NCBI RefSeq assembly: GCF_029867415.1
Contig: NC_081185.1
Coordinates: forward strand, 130,085,848-130,149,847
From: Vicia villosa
Taxonomy: Eukaryota; Streptophyta; Magnoliopsida; Fabales; Fabaceae
DNA: 64,000 bases
Reading direction: 5' to 3'
Notes under the pieces: generated by a model
The model's input: only the letters and a program-made list of their open reading frames with translations
Told to the model about the DNA's origin: nothing
Databases searched by the model: none
Shown here: piece by piece, positions 11,449-23,852 of the stretch
Numbering within the stretch: position 1 is the stretch's first letter
How the letters are laid out: every line of letters begins with the position of its first letter
Made by a program: the position numbers and the translations under genes

Positions 11449-12479
11449 TTATAAAATATTATTGATATTCATTTATTCTAAGGTCGAACGAAAAAATAAA
11501 TAAATATAGAATATAATAAAATATTACAAATTCAAAATATATACATAATTTTGAAATGTATACGAAAATAGAATCAAAAATAAAGAAAAAAACAGTATAT
11601 TTTTTTAGGTAAATAAAGAGTTAGAATGAAAAGACATAAATCATTTACCTATAAAAAAGTTAAATATCATAATTATCTTTAGTAATCATTGATCGATTGA
11701 TTGCAACTTTTAATTTATGATTTAATGCATGTGATTGCAACTTTTGATTTCTTATTCTTTTAGTACTTACCATATATATATTTAAATTATTAGATTTGAG
11801 AAAATATTGTACTTTTATATCTTACAAAATTATATTGTTTTTACAATATTGTATGATTTACCTAAAAATAATATAATTTTGAGTAAATATTGTACTTTTG
11901 TATGATTTACCTAAAATGTACGTTGGGAATAATTTAATTGATATAGAATCAATACATTAAAATCATATCAATTACTTACCAATATCATAATTGGTATAAA
12001 ATAAATACGTTACAAATATATTTAGTACTCCAATTATGTTGATGTTGTATCACCAAAAATTGAGTGAATCATATTATCATTAAAAATTAATAAATATAAT
12101 TTATCTCACTTGATTTCCTTCAAAATTATTTAATAAAAACTTTCTAAAATAATGAATTTATCAACATAATGTTGAAACCAAATTTCATATGGTTAGAAGA
12201 TTTTTAACCTCTCATTTAACAAAAGGATAAATATTATTAGATACATATTTTAATAAAATGTTTTAGGCATATCATTGCTTTTATATATTGTATGGAGTTT
12301 TTTTGATAAAAAATTCATAGATATTATTATAAAAATAAAGTATATTTTCAAAATATTTAAAATACAACATGTGCCATCGTCATTCTCTGTATAGAAAAAC
12401 TAACTACTATTTTCTATTTTCACTTTAATAAGACTTCTTACTAATACTACTAAATTATTTAAAATATAAAATATGAAAG

Positions 12480-12480
<1 letters not shown>

Positions 12481-12530
<50 letters not shown>
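12481..12530. repeat. (TA)25 microsatellite
   Basis: Pure TA run of 50 bp in AT-rich DNA. The surrounding 11760-13300 holds no gene that I can support. Confidence 0.95.
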
Positions 12531-12533
<3 letters not shown>

Positions 12534-12640
12534 GAATTTTTTTAGAGATTATTAAATAAAATAAATATATTAGATCTATTGAATTTTTTTTAAAAAAATA
12601 TTTAAAAATAACTATGGGTGTTAATAAACATAAGTAATCG

Positions 12641-12757
12641 AATGAAACATAAGTACTGTATGAATAAATAGTAATAGAATGAAACATAAGTAATGTATGA
12701 ATAAATAGTAACATAATGAAACATAAGTAATATATGAATAAATAATATCAAAATTGT
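12641..12757. repeat. 37-bp tandem repeat, three copies
   Basis: Three successive units begin AATGAAACATAAGTA and end near GAATAAATA. They differ at a few positions. No gene. Confidence 0.8.
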
Positions 12758-13315
12758 ATGATATTTTTTATTAATCATACAATTTGTTTGTCATTTATAA
12801 AATTTAAAATTTTAATTGAACAAGTTCATCAATAATCAATATATATATTTATCTATATATAATATAATATAATTGAAATATTACCATTAAAACTTTAATG
12901 GGTCAATTCTATCCAAATACAAAATAATATATTACGGATGCACACGGGTAATTATATGATACACACATATGGTACTGATATTAACACATTTAATTAAATG
13001 TAATAACGAGAATAAGTTTACAATTGATTTAAATAGTTTTATAAATAATTCCAAAACAAAAATATTTATATATAGGAATAATTAACTATTGATTCAAATA
13101 TTTTATATATGGAATAATATATTTGATTTGTAAGTTGAGTTTAATCAATTATATTAAATATTTATTATTAATTGTATTATATAATTTGATAGAATATTTC
13201 TTCATTATAATTTATCAATTTAAGATTTTTGTTATTATAAAAAAATTTAATTATCATCAAATATTTTTAAACAATGTTAAAATTAATTTATTTTTGTTTC
13301 AAAAATATCATCAAA

Positions 13316-14645
13316 ATATTGAATATTAATAGAAACATGAAGTTACTGATAAAAAAAATTGAATATTAACGGGAACATGTAGTTATTAATCAACATATTG
13401 AATATTAATAGAATTTTTTTAATATTAATGGGTACATGAAGTTACTAATCAAAATATTGAATATTAAAGATAATATTAAATTACTGATCAAAATATTAAA
13501 TGTATTGAATATTAACGGAAACATGAAGTTACTGATAAAAAATGGCATATTAACGAGAGCATAAAGTTACTGATCAAAATATTGAATATTAACGAGAACA
13601 CGAAGTTATTGATCAAACTATTGAATATTAACGGGAAAACAAAGTTATTGATCAAACTATATTGAATATTAACGGGAACATGAAGTTATTAATCAAAATA
13701 TTAAATATTAACGAGAACATGAAGTTAGTAATCAAAATATTGAATATTAACGTGAGTATTAAATTACAGAGCAAAGTATATAATATTAACGGGAACATGG
13801 AGTTACTGCTAAAAATATTGAATAATAACGGAAACAGGGCGTATTTAATCAAACTATTGAATATTAACAAGAACAAATTTGGAACATTAACAGAAACACG
13901 AAGTTAGTGATCAAAATAATGAATATTAATGGGAACTTGAAGTTATTGATCAAAATATTGAATTTTAACGGGAACATGAAGTTACTGAACAAAATATTGA
14001 ATATCAACGAGAACACGAAGTTACTGATCAAAATATTAAATATTAAGGGGAACATGAAGTTACTGGTCAAAATATTGAATATTAATGGAAAATGAAGTTT
14101 ATTGATCAAAATATTGAATATTAGTGGGAACACGGAGTTACTGGTCAAAATATTGAATATTAACGGGAGCACGGAGTTATTGATTAAAATATTAAATATT
14201 AACGGGAGCACAAAGTTAATGATCAAAATTTTGAATATTATCGAAAACATTAAGTTACTATCCAAATTTTAAAAATTAACAGGAACAAATTTTGAATATT
14301 AACGGGAACACAAAGTTACTAATCAAAATAATAAATGTTGACGGGAACACGGAGTTATTGACAAAATATTGAATATTAACAGGAACATTAAGTTACTGAT
14401 AATTTTTTTGAATATTAACGGCGAATTTAGAATATTAACGGGAACACGAACTTATTGATCAAAATAATGAATATTAACGGGAACAAGGAGTTACTGATCA
14501 AAATAATGAATATTAACAAGAACATGAAGTTACTGATCAAAAATTTGAAAATTAACGGGAAGAAATTTGAAATATTAACGGGAATACGAAGTTACTTATC
14601 AAAATAATGAATATTAACGGGAACATAAAGTAATTGGTCAAAGTA
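13316..14645. repeat. 39-bp minisatellite, about 30 degenerate copies
   Basis: The unit is roughly TTGAATATTAACGGGAACAT followed by GAAGTTACTGATCAAAATA (39 bp), repeated for about 1.3 kb with point changes and small indels. Because 39 is divisible by three, both strands show spurious open frames with a 13-residue period (for example NINGNMKLLIKIL on plus, NFMFPLIFNILI on minus). I do not call these genes. The array is flanked by direct repeats of about 70 bp (near 13155-13225 and 14855-14925). Confidence 0.9.
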
Positions 14646-15051
14646 TTTTTCTATTAATTATGCATTTTGAATGAATCATTATTATAAATGGAGTTTGTAG
14701 TGGTTTCTCATTGGCCTACAAGACAGAGCTGATAGTTTGAGATTGGGCTGATAGTTTGTAGTTATAATTGAGCCAAAATAATTAATTTTCTCCTTAGCTA
14801 GCAAAAAATAATCGATTCTCCTTAGCTGATAGTTTGAGATTGGGCTAATAGTTATCACTAATTGAATTATATAATTTGATTGAATATTTCTTCATTATAA
14901 TTCGTGAATTTGCGATTTTAAAACTTTTCCTTCATTATAATTTGTTAAATAAAATATTACTATTTTTATAACTTTTTCAATTTTACCCAAAACTTAATCT
15001 TTTACTAATATCTTTTATTTTTCTCAATCACAATGCGCGAAAACGACGGGT

Positions 15052-15081
15052 ACCCGTGCGAACGCACGGGTAAGACACTAG
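15052..15081 (+). mobile_element. Helitron 3' terminus
   Basis: A perfect 9-bp stem ACCCGTGCG/CGCACGGGT with an AA loop (15052-15071) is followed by AAGACA and CTAG (15078-15081), then T. Hairpin plus CTRR inserted before T is the standard Helitron 3' end. The matching TC 5' end was not located upstream, so the length is unknown. It may include the minisatellite and duplication. No Rep/helicase is seen. Confidence 0.75.
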
Positions 15082-15942
15082 TTATTATTATTATGGTAAC
15101 CTCTAGAATGAACCACCAAATAGGTAGTTCATCGGTGGACTACTTTCATATACCGTTAGATTTAATTAAAAGGTGCAGATGAATTGTAAAAGACGGAGAA
15201 CACATATAACTTTCCTCATATAATATCTTATTCCACCTTCCTTCTCCTTCATCATCTCCTCCATTTTGTTCTGATTCAAACCAACTTCTCTTTCTCAAAA
15301 ATTAGATTTCCCTTAAACCACCTTTACCACCTTGCTTCCACTCATCCCCTTATTTGTTTCATCAATTCATCTTATATGATTGTATTCCTGCTTTAGGAAT
15401 TGTAGAATCATGACAATGAAATTTATTTTTATAATGACTTAAGCGCTAATTGGGTTTTTTACATTAGTGTGTTTGACTTACTTTTTTAATTTACTGTAAA
15501 TGCTAATTACAATTGCAATAACAGGATTAAAATTATGTTGGATCAACATAATGTCTTTAGTGAACCAATAGAGACAATATTTCACTATGTAGTTGTTTGT
15601 AGAAGTGAGGTGACTATAAATATAAAAATGGAATGAATTAAAAATGGTGTTCTTTATATATCCTTATCTCCAGTTGTAAAAGTGCCAAAACTTAGGGAAA
15701 AAGCCTACTTTGGTTGAGAATCTGTGAAAAAGCATAAGTATGAGACAACAACTTGATATGAAATTGGAACTTTGATTTGTCTTTGCAGTTAGACGGCAGA
15801 GAAGAAAGCAAGAATGTGAATCTATGAGACAAAACTCTGGTACGGTATAGAGTAATGAGATCATGTGGAATTATTTAATCTAAAGGTAATAATTACTGTA
15901 CATGGACGAGGGACTTAATAGATCCCTCATTTTAGAACCCAC
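15082..15942. other. No gene seen
   Basis: Moderately AT-rich interior DNA of the long-TIR element between the Helitron end and the ATT array. I find no coding homology in it. Confidence 0.6.
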
Positions 15943-15996
15943 CTATTATTATTATTATTACTATTATTATTGTTATTTTTATTTTTATTATTGTTG

Positions 15997-16072
<76 letters not shown>

Positions 16073-16365
16073 TACTACTTATTAACTACAACCATTTTAT
16101 TATCAGTATTATTGTTACTATTATTATTATTATGATTACTATTATTATTACTAGTATTATTATTAATACTATTATTATTGTTAATACTACTATTATTATT
16201 ACTATTATTATTAATATTATTATTATTATTATTATCTCTATTATTATTATTAATATTAATATTAGTACTATTAGTATCAGTCCTATTATTATTAGTACTA
16301 TTATTTTTACTATTACTAATTATTATTATTATGATTTCTATTATTATTATTAGTAGTATTATTAC

Positions 16366-16404
<39 letters not shown>

Positions 16405-16551
16405 TACTATTATTAATATTACTATTACTATTATTAATATTACTATTATTATTATTATTATTAGTATTATAATAATTACTATTATTATTATTTTTATTAT
16501 TATTATTATTATTATTAGTATCAGTACTATTATTATTATTATAATAATTAC

Positions 16552-16592
<41 letters not shown>

Positions 16593-16927
16593 GTATCAGT
16601 ACTATTATTATTATTAGTATTAGTATTATTATTAATACTATTATTATTATTATTATTACTACTATTATTATTAGTATTAGTATTATTATTACTATTATTA
16701 TTAGTGTTATTATTATCTCTATTATTATTACTATTATTATTATTAATAATTATTATTAATATTAGTACTATTAGTATCAGTACTATTATTATTAATACTA
16801 TTATTTTATTATTACTATTATTATTATTATTAGTAATATTATTTTTATTATTACTACTATTATTATTATTATTATTATTATTATTTTTATTATTTTTATT
16901 ATTTTTATTATTATTATTATTATTAAT
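15943..16927. repeat. ATT trinucleotide array, about 985 bp
   Basis: Nearly continuous ATT/ACT/AGT triplets. At 16071-16104 it contains CTACTTATTAACTACAACC, a direct copy of the inner edge of the left TIR (8978-8997). Long Leu/Ile, Tyr or Asn runs in the six frames are by-products of the repeat. Confidence 0.95.
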
Positions 16928-16950
16928 GTAGAAGCAAAAGAAATCAACTA

Positions 16951-17322
16951 ATGCAGTAGTTAATATATAGCTGCAGAAAGAAAAGAAAGCAACCAAAATG
17001 AACATTGCCTAGTGGTACACCCATTTGAATCATAATTAAAGTATCTTGAGTTCAAACCTTAGTCAGGGAAATGTTTTGGAATTATTTTTAGAATTTTCAA
17101 GATCTTGGTGATACATATGCCACGTCATCCTGCCATGCGTGCAAAACATAGCCACGTCAGATGTCACACATACACAGTCTAACATCCGTTTCCATCAAAT
17201 TGACGAAAAGGACTAACGTGCCACCTTCTTAATAGATAAGGGGTCTATTTGAACGTTTTAAAAATTAAGGGACCAAAATGGACCCCGAGATAAAGTTAAG
17301 GGACGAAAAAAGGTATTTTGCC
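16951..17322 (-). repeat. Right TIR of the 8705-17322 element
   Basis: Inverted counterpart of 8705-9000, ending GGTATTTTGCC at 17322 and followed by the target duplication TAAATTTTA. It is fuller than the left copy. Confidence 0.8.
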
Positions 17323-17825
17323 TAAATTTTATCATGCTCAAGCCCAAAATAATCCAAAATATATTTCACTAAATCTTCTTTAAGTTATCAATAAACTCAT
17401 TTCTCACGAAGACTTGTTATTCATTGAAGCTTTGTTGTAAGATTCAGATATGGATTATTAAATATTTTAGTTTTTGAGATATAACTATCCACATTATCTT
17501 AAGAGTAATCAAAATTACGTTCATATGCGTGTCGTTCGTCTTCAAGAATTATGTTGTATAATATGATGCAAGCCTATATTGTATGTTTAAGGGTTTCTGT
17601 GTGTCAAATATGCGTTGGGCCATACAAAATTTCAAATAGAGATTGGAGCATTCCAAATTCTTGCTCCATATTCTTCCTCGTTGTTTCTTGATATTAGAAA
17701 AATATATTTTTTCTTTTCTCGTTGAGACATTGAAATGGTCTTGACAAATATGGTTGATCCAGAATATATACACCTATATAATATGCAATATTAATTGGAG
17801 TTTCATTAATTGTATATTGCACAGT

Positions 17826-19893
17826 CATTACAATAAATCACACTTTTTATGACGAAGTTTTCACCCCGCGGAATAAAAAACCGCAGGTACATGTGACTGG
17901 AACACCTTGTTTTATTTAAAAAATAATAATAAATATGTTACTTCGAATTTAAATAAAACCGACATAAATATATATGTTCCAGGTTTGAGGTTCGATTCCT
18001 AGCTCCTGCTATTTAATGTTTTATATGGAACTAAAAAGACACATTTATTTTTTTAGATTTTACGACGGATATGTTATCTCGATTTTCTGTAAAACCAAGA
18101 TAAAAACTCACTAATTAAATATGTTATTCTTATTATTCTTGTTGTTGTTGTTATCCATTACTGTTGTTTTTGTTGTTGTTGTTGTTATCCATTACTGTTG
18201 TTTTTGTTGTTGTTGTTGCTCTCCATTAATGTTATTCTTGTTGTTGTTCTCAAATTTTGTTACAATAACTTTGGGTTGTTTTAGGTTTTGGTTTTGGTGT
18301 TTTCAATAGTTATGCAAACACCTGTTTTTATAAGAATAAATCTCGGTTAACGTACAAACTTCCTTGAAGACTATGCATCAAGAATCTGGGAAAGACAACA
18401 ATAAGGAATATGAGAAAGACAACAAGATAATTTACTGTAAGTTATAATTTCTATGTTTTAGATTTTGTGTATGAAGCATTAGAGTGCCATTCATATCTCC
18501 TTTATTTTTGTTTTGCTGCAAATGTGTTTTGGTTTTATTCAGATTTAGTAGCATATAACCATAGGATGAAAGCTGATAGATTAATGTGTATGAGAAAAGA
18601 TTTCTTGAATTCCTTGAAACCATAAAATAAAAGCTCTAAATTAATTGTAACCTTAAGCTGACAAATAAGAAACTATAGAATAAAAATTTCATTAGATAAA
18701 CTTACAAAAATGTCATTTTTTATTGGGTTAATAGTAGTTTACCCCCTGTAATATGAGCGTGTTTCAATTTACCCCCCTCCCCACCCCACCGTTGCCAAAG
18801 GCAGGTTTTGGCAACGGTTTTTTGAAAAAACCGTTGCCAAAAGGTAAGGAGGGGGAAAAAAGCAAAATTCGCTAACATTACAGGGGGATACTAACCTTTT
18901 TTTATTAATCATATCTAAATCCTCTGGCTGAGAGAAAGTTTGACCAAGTATAATCCACTTCATCATCATCATCATCAAAATCGATGATGATTGGCCTTTT
19001 AACCCTTATTCTTCTTGATATCCTCCTCTTGAGAGCTCTCATGGGTCTTAAAGGTTCGGTAGCAGGGTCTCTTTCAATGACTTGGACCTATATAGCCACA
19101 ATAGCTTTTGTTCTCTCAACATTTGATGAAGTACTCATTTTGTGTTTTGGTTCTTCTTCTGCTCTGATTTCTTTGGACGAAGTTCCAACATAAGTACTCA
19201 TTTTGATTCTTCCTCTTCTCTGATTTCTTTGGATGAAGTTTTTTTTGTGTTTTGGTTCAAAGAGGTTTTCTGCTTTTATATTGGGTTTTCTGATTCTTCC
19301 TCTTCGCTGATCTTTGAAAGTCTAAAAGCCAACAAATTTCACTCATATCAAGTTTCCTTCTAATTATTGCTTCTTTAATTCTCCACATTTTCTTCTCTTG
19401 GAAGTTGGAAAGATCATTTAGTTGACTAGCTACCTTGAGCTGTTGAATGATCATATCTCTCTGTCTTTTCAATTTTTTCCTTTCTTTGATATTCCTTCCA
19501 CTCCTTCTTAAGCATAACTTGATGTAATGACATGTACATTGTAGGTTGTTTGGTTTCTAATAGAATTGTGTCATTGATGTTATTATTATTCTTGTTGTTT
19601 TTGTTGTTGTTGTTGTTATTATTCTCCATTACAGTTGTTGTTAAGAATAATGATCTATTACCTCAGTTCTTCAAAACACCGAGTGTTAATAATGGGTGCG
19701 CCATCTAGTTTTGAAAATAATAAAAATGTTGATGCTGGGAATCGAGTCCACGTACAGTTAACTTTACCCCTCAGTGTTTTAATATTTGAGGTTATAAGGG
19801 GTAGTTTTTCATGACGCTCTTCGTTATCTAGCTTCCGTAGCCGAGGTCAAACGCATTTCGCTTCCGGCGTTAGGTATGTTTTTTGTAGTAGTG
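17826..19893 (-). mobile_element. Nonautonomous CACTA-type element, 2.07 kb
   Basis: On the minus strand it begins CACTACTACAAAAAAC (19893 leftwards). Its other end, on the plus strand, is CATTACAATAAATCAC (17826), a degenerate matching terminus. The 3-bp flanks are AGT on both sides (17823-17825 and 19894-19896), the CACTA target size. It splits the Harbinger transposase reading frame, and removing it rejoins the two homology blocks. Inside are TTG-rich repeats (18127-18250), a roughly 65-bp repeat (19139-19330) and a MITE. No CACTA transposase is visible. Confidence 0.8.
18725..18897. mobile_element. 173-bp hairpin MITE with 9-bp TSD
   Basis: Termini GGGTTAATAGTAG and, inverted, AGGTTAGTATCCCCC are followed by the shared CCCCTGTAAT. 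The identical 9-mer TTTTTTATT flanks it (18716-18724 and 18898-18906), suggesting a Mutator-type origin. At its centre, 18806-18842 is a perfect 18-bp inverted repeat around a single G, with arm sequence TTTTGGCAACGGTTTTTT. Confidence 0.8.
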
Positions 19894-20649
19894 AGTGGAA
19901 GATTGTCCTTCCAAAATATCGTTAACCACGTTAGATTGATTTAAAATGGTATTGTCATTGTTTGAACCTACAATACCAAAAAAGTATGTCAAATCCTCAA
20001 GTCTTGTGATGTATGCCAAAAAATTGAGCTTTTCATGCAATTAGACAAAATTACCATTTTCAGTGTATAAGATCAATGAAACCTAACATACGTGCAAAGC
20101 CACATGTCTGCCCCATTTGTAAAATATTATCAACGTTATTGTTGTTAGGGCTTCTCCAATATTCATCCTAAAATACCTTGTTCACTCCCGTTACGAATCT
20201 CTCAAAGCACTCAATTGTAGTGCATTCATCGATTCGAAATACTATTCTACAATGTTGATAGGAGATCCATATGCCAACATACACATAACAATAATGCATT
20301 TATGCAACGGTTAAAGGCCAATTTTATCCATTGCATCAATCCTCATATGAAAATACTCAACATGATTTCTAAGAGCAGTTACAGTTCAAAGAATACACAT
20401 GAATATGCATTTGGAACCTTCATTAGAATTGAACATTTGTTTATACTAAACTTTAATAGAAATAGTAATTGCACAATCAACTATGCCATTCATCACAATT
20501 TTTATCTATTAGTGTTTTTCTTGTTTTGAGTTTAGTAGAATTTCCATATTGATGGTTCTTCTCGAGCATTGACATCAATAATTTCTCATATGTGTTGTCA
20601 ATAAACGCATCTTCCATCAACTCCTAAAAGAGTCTATTGAGATCATTTG

Positions 20650-21320
20650 AAATAGTTAAATCAATTAAAATAAAAGAGATTTGTTAAAATGCGAGAAGAT
20701 TCCCACCGAAAATAACAACTATTGTCACTCACTTTTAGTAACAACTAGTTTGAATAATGTCTATTTCATTAATGATTATTTTGAATAACAAAATTTGAAT
20801 AATGACTGATTTAAATAATGATTAGTTTGACAATTAAGAAATAATTTTGTGAGTTAAAGTAATCAAGACAATTAAAAAAAGATTTTATGAGTTAAAGTAA
20901 TCAAATCAAGTTTAATCAAAAACAAAAAATTAAATAAAAATCAAATATCATTTTAAAATAATATGTATTTATCAGTGTTGAAATTCAAATCAATATAAAA
21001 ACAATAGATATATCTGATTATCAAATACTTTAAAAGAAATATTTTTTTCTTAATATAATTTTTTATTAGCCTTTTGAGTACCACATAAATCTCAACACGT
21101 TAGAAATTATTTCAACTAATTTTTAAAAATAGAATAAAAACTAAAAGTAAATAACATATAATTGTAGGAATAAAAAAAAAGTAAATTTACAAAATTATAA
21201 AGATTACAATTGAAAAGATAAATTTCAATAAACTAATACTATATTTAAATATGGTTAAAGGTAGTGCACTGAGAATGTAAAATAATTTTACACTATCATT
21301 CAATTAAGATTTATCAATCA
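20650..21320. other. AT-rich stretch without genes
   Basis: Simple AT-rich sequence between the Harbinger relic and the hAT element, with minor local repetition (GAATAATGACTGATTT-like phrases). No supported gene. Confidence 0.6.
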
Positions 21321-21328
21321 GTCATGTC

Positions 21329-22901
21329 CAGGGTCGGTCATTTGAATTTGGGTGCCTTGGGCGAATCAAAAGAGTGGTTCCCCTATAATTTTTTGACAAT
21401 AAATACATAAGGATAAAAAAAATAATTGGATAAAAACACATTTTCATTTGACATTATGCAAAAAGAATAGAAATATAGATCTTTGAATCAATGTTTATAC
21501 TACATCAAAACATAAACTACTATAAAGAGACTTATTATTCTTCTTCTTCCTGATCCCGTCTTTTTTTCTATAAAAAAATTGACCCAACCTTTAAAATTAT
21601 TTAAATATCATCCTCTTAGCATTTTTTGTAGCAAAATTGTTAATAATTTGTTCATAATCAAGGTTCTTCAAAAAAATATTTTTAATTGAAATCAACGCAA
21701 GACTATTTAATCTATCTTGTGACACAGTAGACCTCAAATAAGATTTTAATAATTTTAATTTAGAAAATTTTCATTCAGCAAATGCAACACTGATATAAAT
21801 AGTCAATATTACTCTATAATCTATGAGTGCATTAGGAAAACAATTAAAAGTCTTTAAAGAACTCAATATCATATAACTTGATTTGGATTCAACTGTTAAG
21901 ACTTCTCTAATAACTTTCAATTCTTCAAACAAAACTTCGCCGTCAAGATCAAGAGAATCGCCGTGTTTTAAACAAGTTTCAAGATGTTTACAACATGTTT
22001 TCAAGTTCCTATCAAATAATGATATAAGCCTTTCAATACTAAACAAGAATCCAAAAATATTTTCATATGTGCTATACCGCTCAAATCTTCTATCAGGTGA
22101 GCCAATTGTTTGATCTGCAATATATAAGAAATAATTATTTTGAAAAGAATTTTCAGTAAACTCAAGACTCAGTTGTGTGGGTTGAGATGGATTTTCATCA
22201 TAGTGTTGTTTTCTATTAATTTGACGTTTTTGAATAAACACACATTCAACCTCTATTCCATTCTCAATCTTATCAGCACTAGCCTTAGCATTTATAAATT
22301 TAGATTCTCTATATTTTTTCAAATACTTGATCAAACCTTTTACTAGTTCTATAGCCACCTCAATACACATGTTTTTTTTTTTTGGCAAACTTTTGCTAAT
22401 TTCATTAACAACAATTAACGATTTTAACCAAATATTCATAGCTACTAAAAATTCAAAATTTTCAATTTCACGAGTTGCTAAAGATTTGACTTCACTCTTA
22501 TTTTAGTGATCATTATCTTGTTCGGCTAGTTGAAGTAATGCTTCACTCTTAATCTTAGGATCAATAATATAAAATATTTTCTATATCATTGTTTTAATTT
22601 TAGTGTCTCAATTAAACTCTTTAGTTGTTAAAATTATGGATATATTAATTGATTTTATTTTAGAAAAATTAATTGATTTTATTCTACTCTATATTTTATT
22701 TATGAAAAATTATATTTTTTTATTAAGTAGTGCACCTATAATTTTGTTAACCAGTATTTTAAAAAAAAATTTTTTAGCAAGTATTTTTGTAATTGAAAAT
22801 TCTCTTTTAAAATATATAGGGGTAAGAATTTTTTTTAGTGCCCCTGAAATTATGGGGCCCTGGGCTCCCGTCCCATGAACCCGTGCTCAGGACCACCTCT
22901 G
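21329..22901 (-). mobile_element. hAT element (ZMYM1-like), internally decayed
   Basis: Termini CAGGGTCGGTC (21329) and, inverted, CAGAGGTGGTCC (22901) are flanked by the identical 8-mer GTCATGTC (21321-21328 and 22902-22909), the hAT target-duplication size. The 1573-bp body carries the C-terminal half of a transposase on the minus strand. Full autonomous relatives would be longer, so the 5' half of the gene has probably been deleted. Confidence 0.9.
21600..22600 (-). pseudogene. hAT transposase C-terminal relic (ZMYM1-like)
   Basis: The minus strand reads DPKIKSEALLQLAEQDNDH and ATREIENFEFLVAMNIWLK, then VVNEISKSLPKK and IELVKGLIKYLKKYRES. The last part of the open frame (22439-21771) ends LTIYISVAFAE, where a stop interrupts the hAT dimerisation region. 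In another frame KLKLLKSYLRSTVSQDRLNS and ALISIKN continue to about 21610. This order (ENFEFL, VNEISK, SFSKLKLLKSYLR) is that of the plant/animal zinc-finger MYM-type hAT group. DDE residues are not confidently placed. The longest open stretch is 222 codons. Confidence 0.85.
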
Positions 22902-22909
22902 GTCATGTC

Positions 22910-23108
22910 ATATATATATATATATTTTAAAAATAACAGTGTAATTTGACATTTAACATGGTCGTGATTAGTTGACCGTACAAAATTATTTTATAATGTA
23001 TATTTTTTTTCTCTATTTAAATTTTGTTGAAAATCATAGGAGAGAAATATAATTTATGCTTTCTTATACTAAACATATTTTTTTTTATAAAAACATTAAT
23101 ATATAACT

Positions 23109-23158
<50 letters not shown>

Positions 23159-23340
23159 GAAAAATATCATATATTACTATCCTATTAAAAATTAATAAAA
23201 GCCGGCCAATCTAAAACATATATTAGTATTTTTTTAAACTAAATTATTTTGAGATGAAGACGGTAATTAACAAAATAGGGATAATTTCTCTTTCAAATAT
23301 TACAAATAAATTTTTTTTTTTTTAGAAAGAAACAAAACAT
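22910..23340. other. AT-rich upstream DNA with (TA)n runs
   Basis: TA repeats at about 22911-22925 and 23113-23153; otherwise AT-rich DNA between the hAT element and the tubulin promoter. No gene. Confidence 0.7.
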
Positions 23341-23599
23341 AGGTCTCTCTCACTGACGGATTTGGTTGACGCGGACAAAGACTGTACAACCCAAACAGTT
23401 ACCACGTCCAAATTATTCTTCTTACTCTTCTCCTTCGTATTGAAGGGTTATTTCGTAATTCAACAAAAGGGTATATCTGTCCTAGCACAATTACTCTGCA
23501 CCAATACCAAACAACACTTCAAAAATTTAAATAATCAAATATTTCAATCTCCACTGTCAGCAGGGCTCCATCGAACGGCCCACATTGCTTCTCAATCCA

Positions 23600-23852
23600 A
23601 AGCGAGGGAACAAACTTGAATCAATACGTTAGTCCAAACTCTCACTCTCTCTCGCTATAAAAATCCCGCTCAACCATTTCCCTGCTCCCAAATTTTCTCA
23701 CTCTACACTCTCTCACTCCTCACTCTCTCACTCATCTTCATCACCGCCACAGGTTCATCTCTTTCTCTCTCTGCATCTAGATCTGGTTTCATCAATTGAA
23801 TTTTTCTGAAATTAACCATTTCGGTGTTTGAATTACAGGAAAAACAAAGAAG
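23600..23852 (+). promoter_or_regulatory. Beta-tubulin core promoter and 5' leader
   Basis: CTATAAAAAT at 23655-23664 is a good TATA box. It is followed by a strongly CT-rich stretch (CTCACTCTCTCACTC, 23697-23735) typical of highly expressed plant leaders. Transcription would start about 30 bp after the TATA box. The leader contains CAG|GTTCATC near 23752 and a TTACAG acceptor at 23834-23839, so a leader intron is possible but not demonstrated. Confidence 0.65.

Larger units (their letters stand above)
17400..20640 (-). pseudogene. PIF/Harbinger (HARBI1/ALP1-like) transposase relic
   Basis: Minus-strand DDE_4-type transposase pieces in the correct order. Near 20270-20060 there is ECTTIECFERFVTGVNKVF, then DEYWRSPNNNNVDNILQMGQ, TCGFARMLGFIDLIH (first D of the DDE triad) and, at 19990-19900, VGSNNDNTILNQSN. 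After a 2.07-kb interruption, 17822-17500 gives VQYTINETPINIAYYI, then RKNMEQEFGMLQSLFEILYG and CIILYNIILEDE, the C-terminal part. Frameshifts and stops make it nonfunctional. The gap falls exactly where the CACTA-type element at 17826-19893 is inserted. Terminal repeats of the Harbinger element were not found. Confidence 0.85.

Noticed and set aside
13652..14265. Repeated hydrophobic minus-strand frames that might look like a membrane protein
   Set aside because: By-product of a 39-bp minisatellite; indels disrupt the frame and there is no family match.
15970..17005. Long open frames of Leu/Ile, Tyr or Asn repeats on both strands
   Set aside because: They are direct translations of an ATT trinucleotide array, with no start context or homology.
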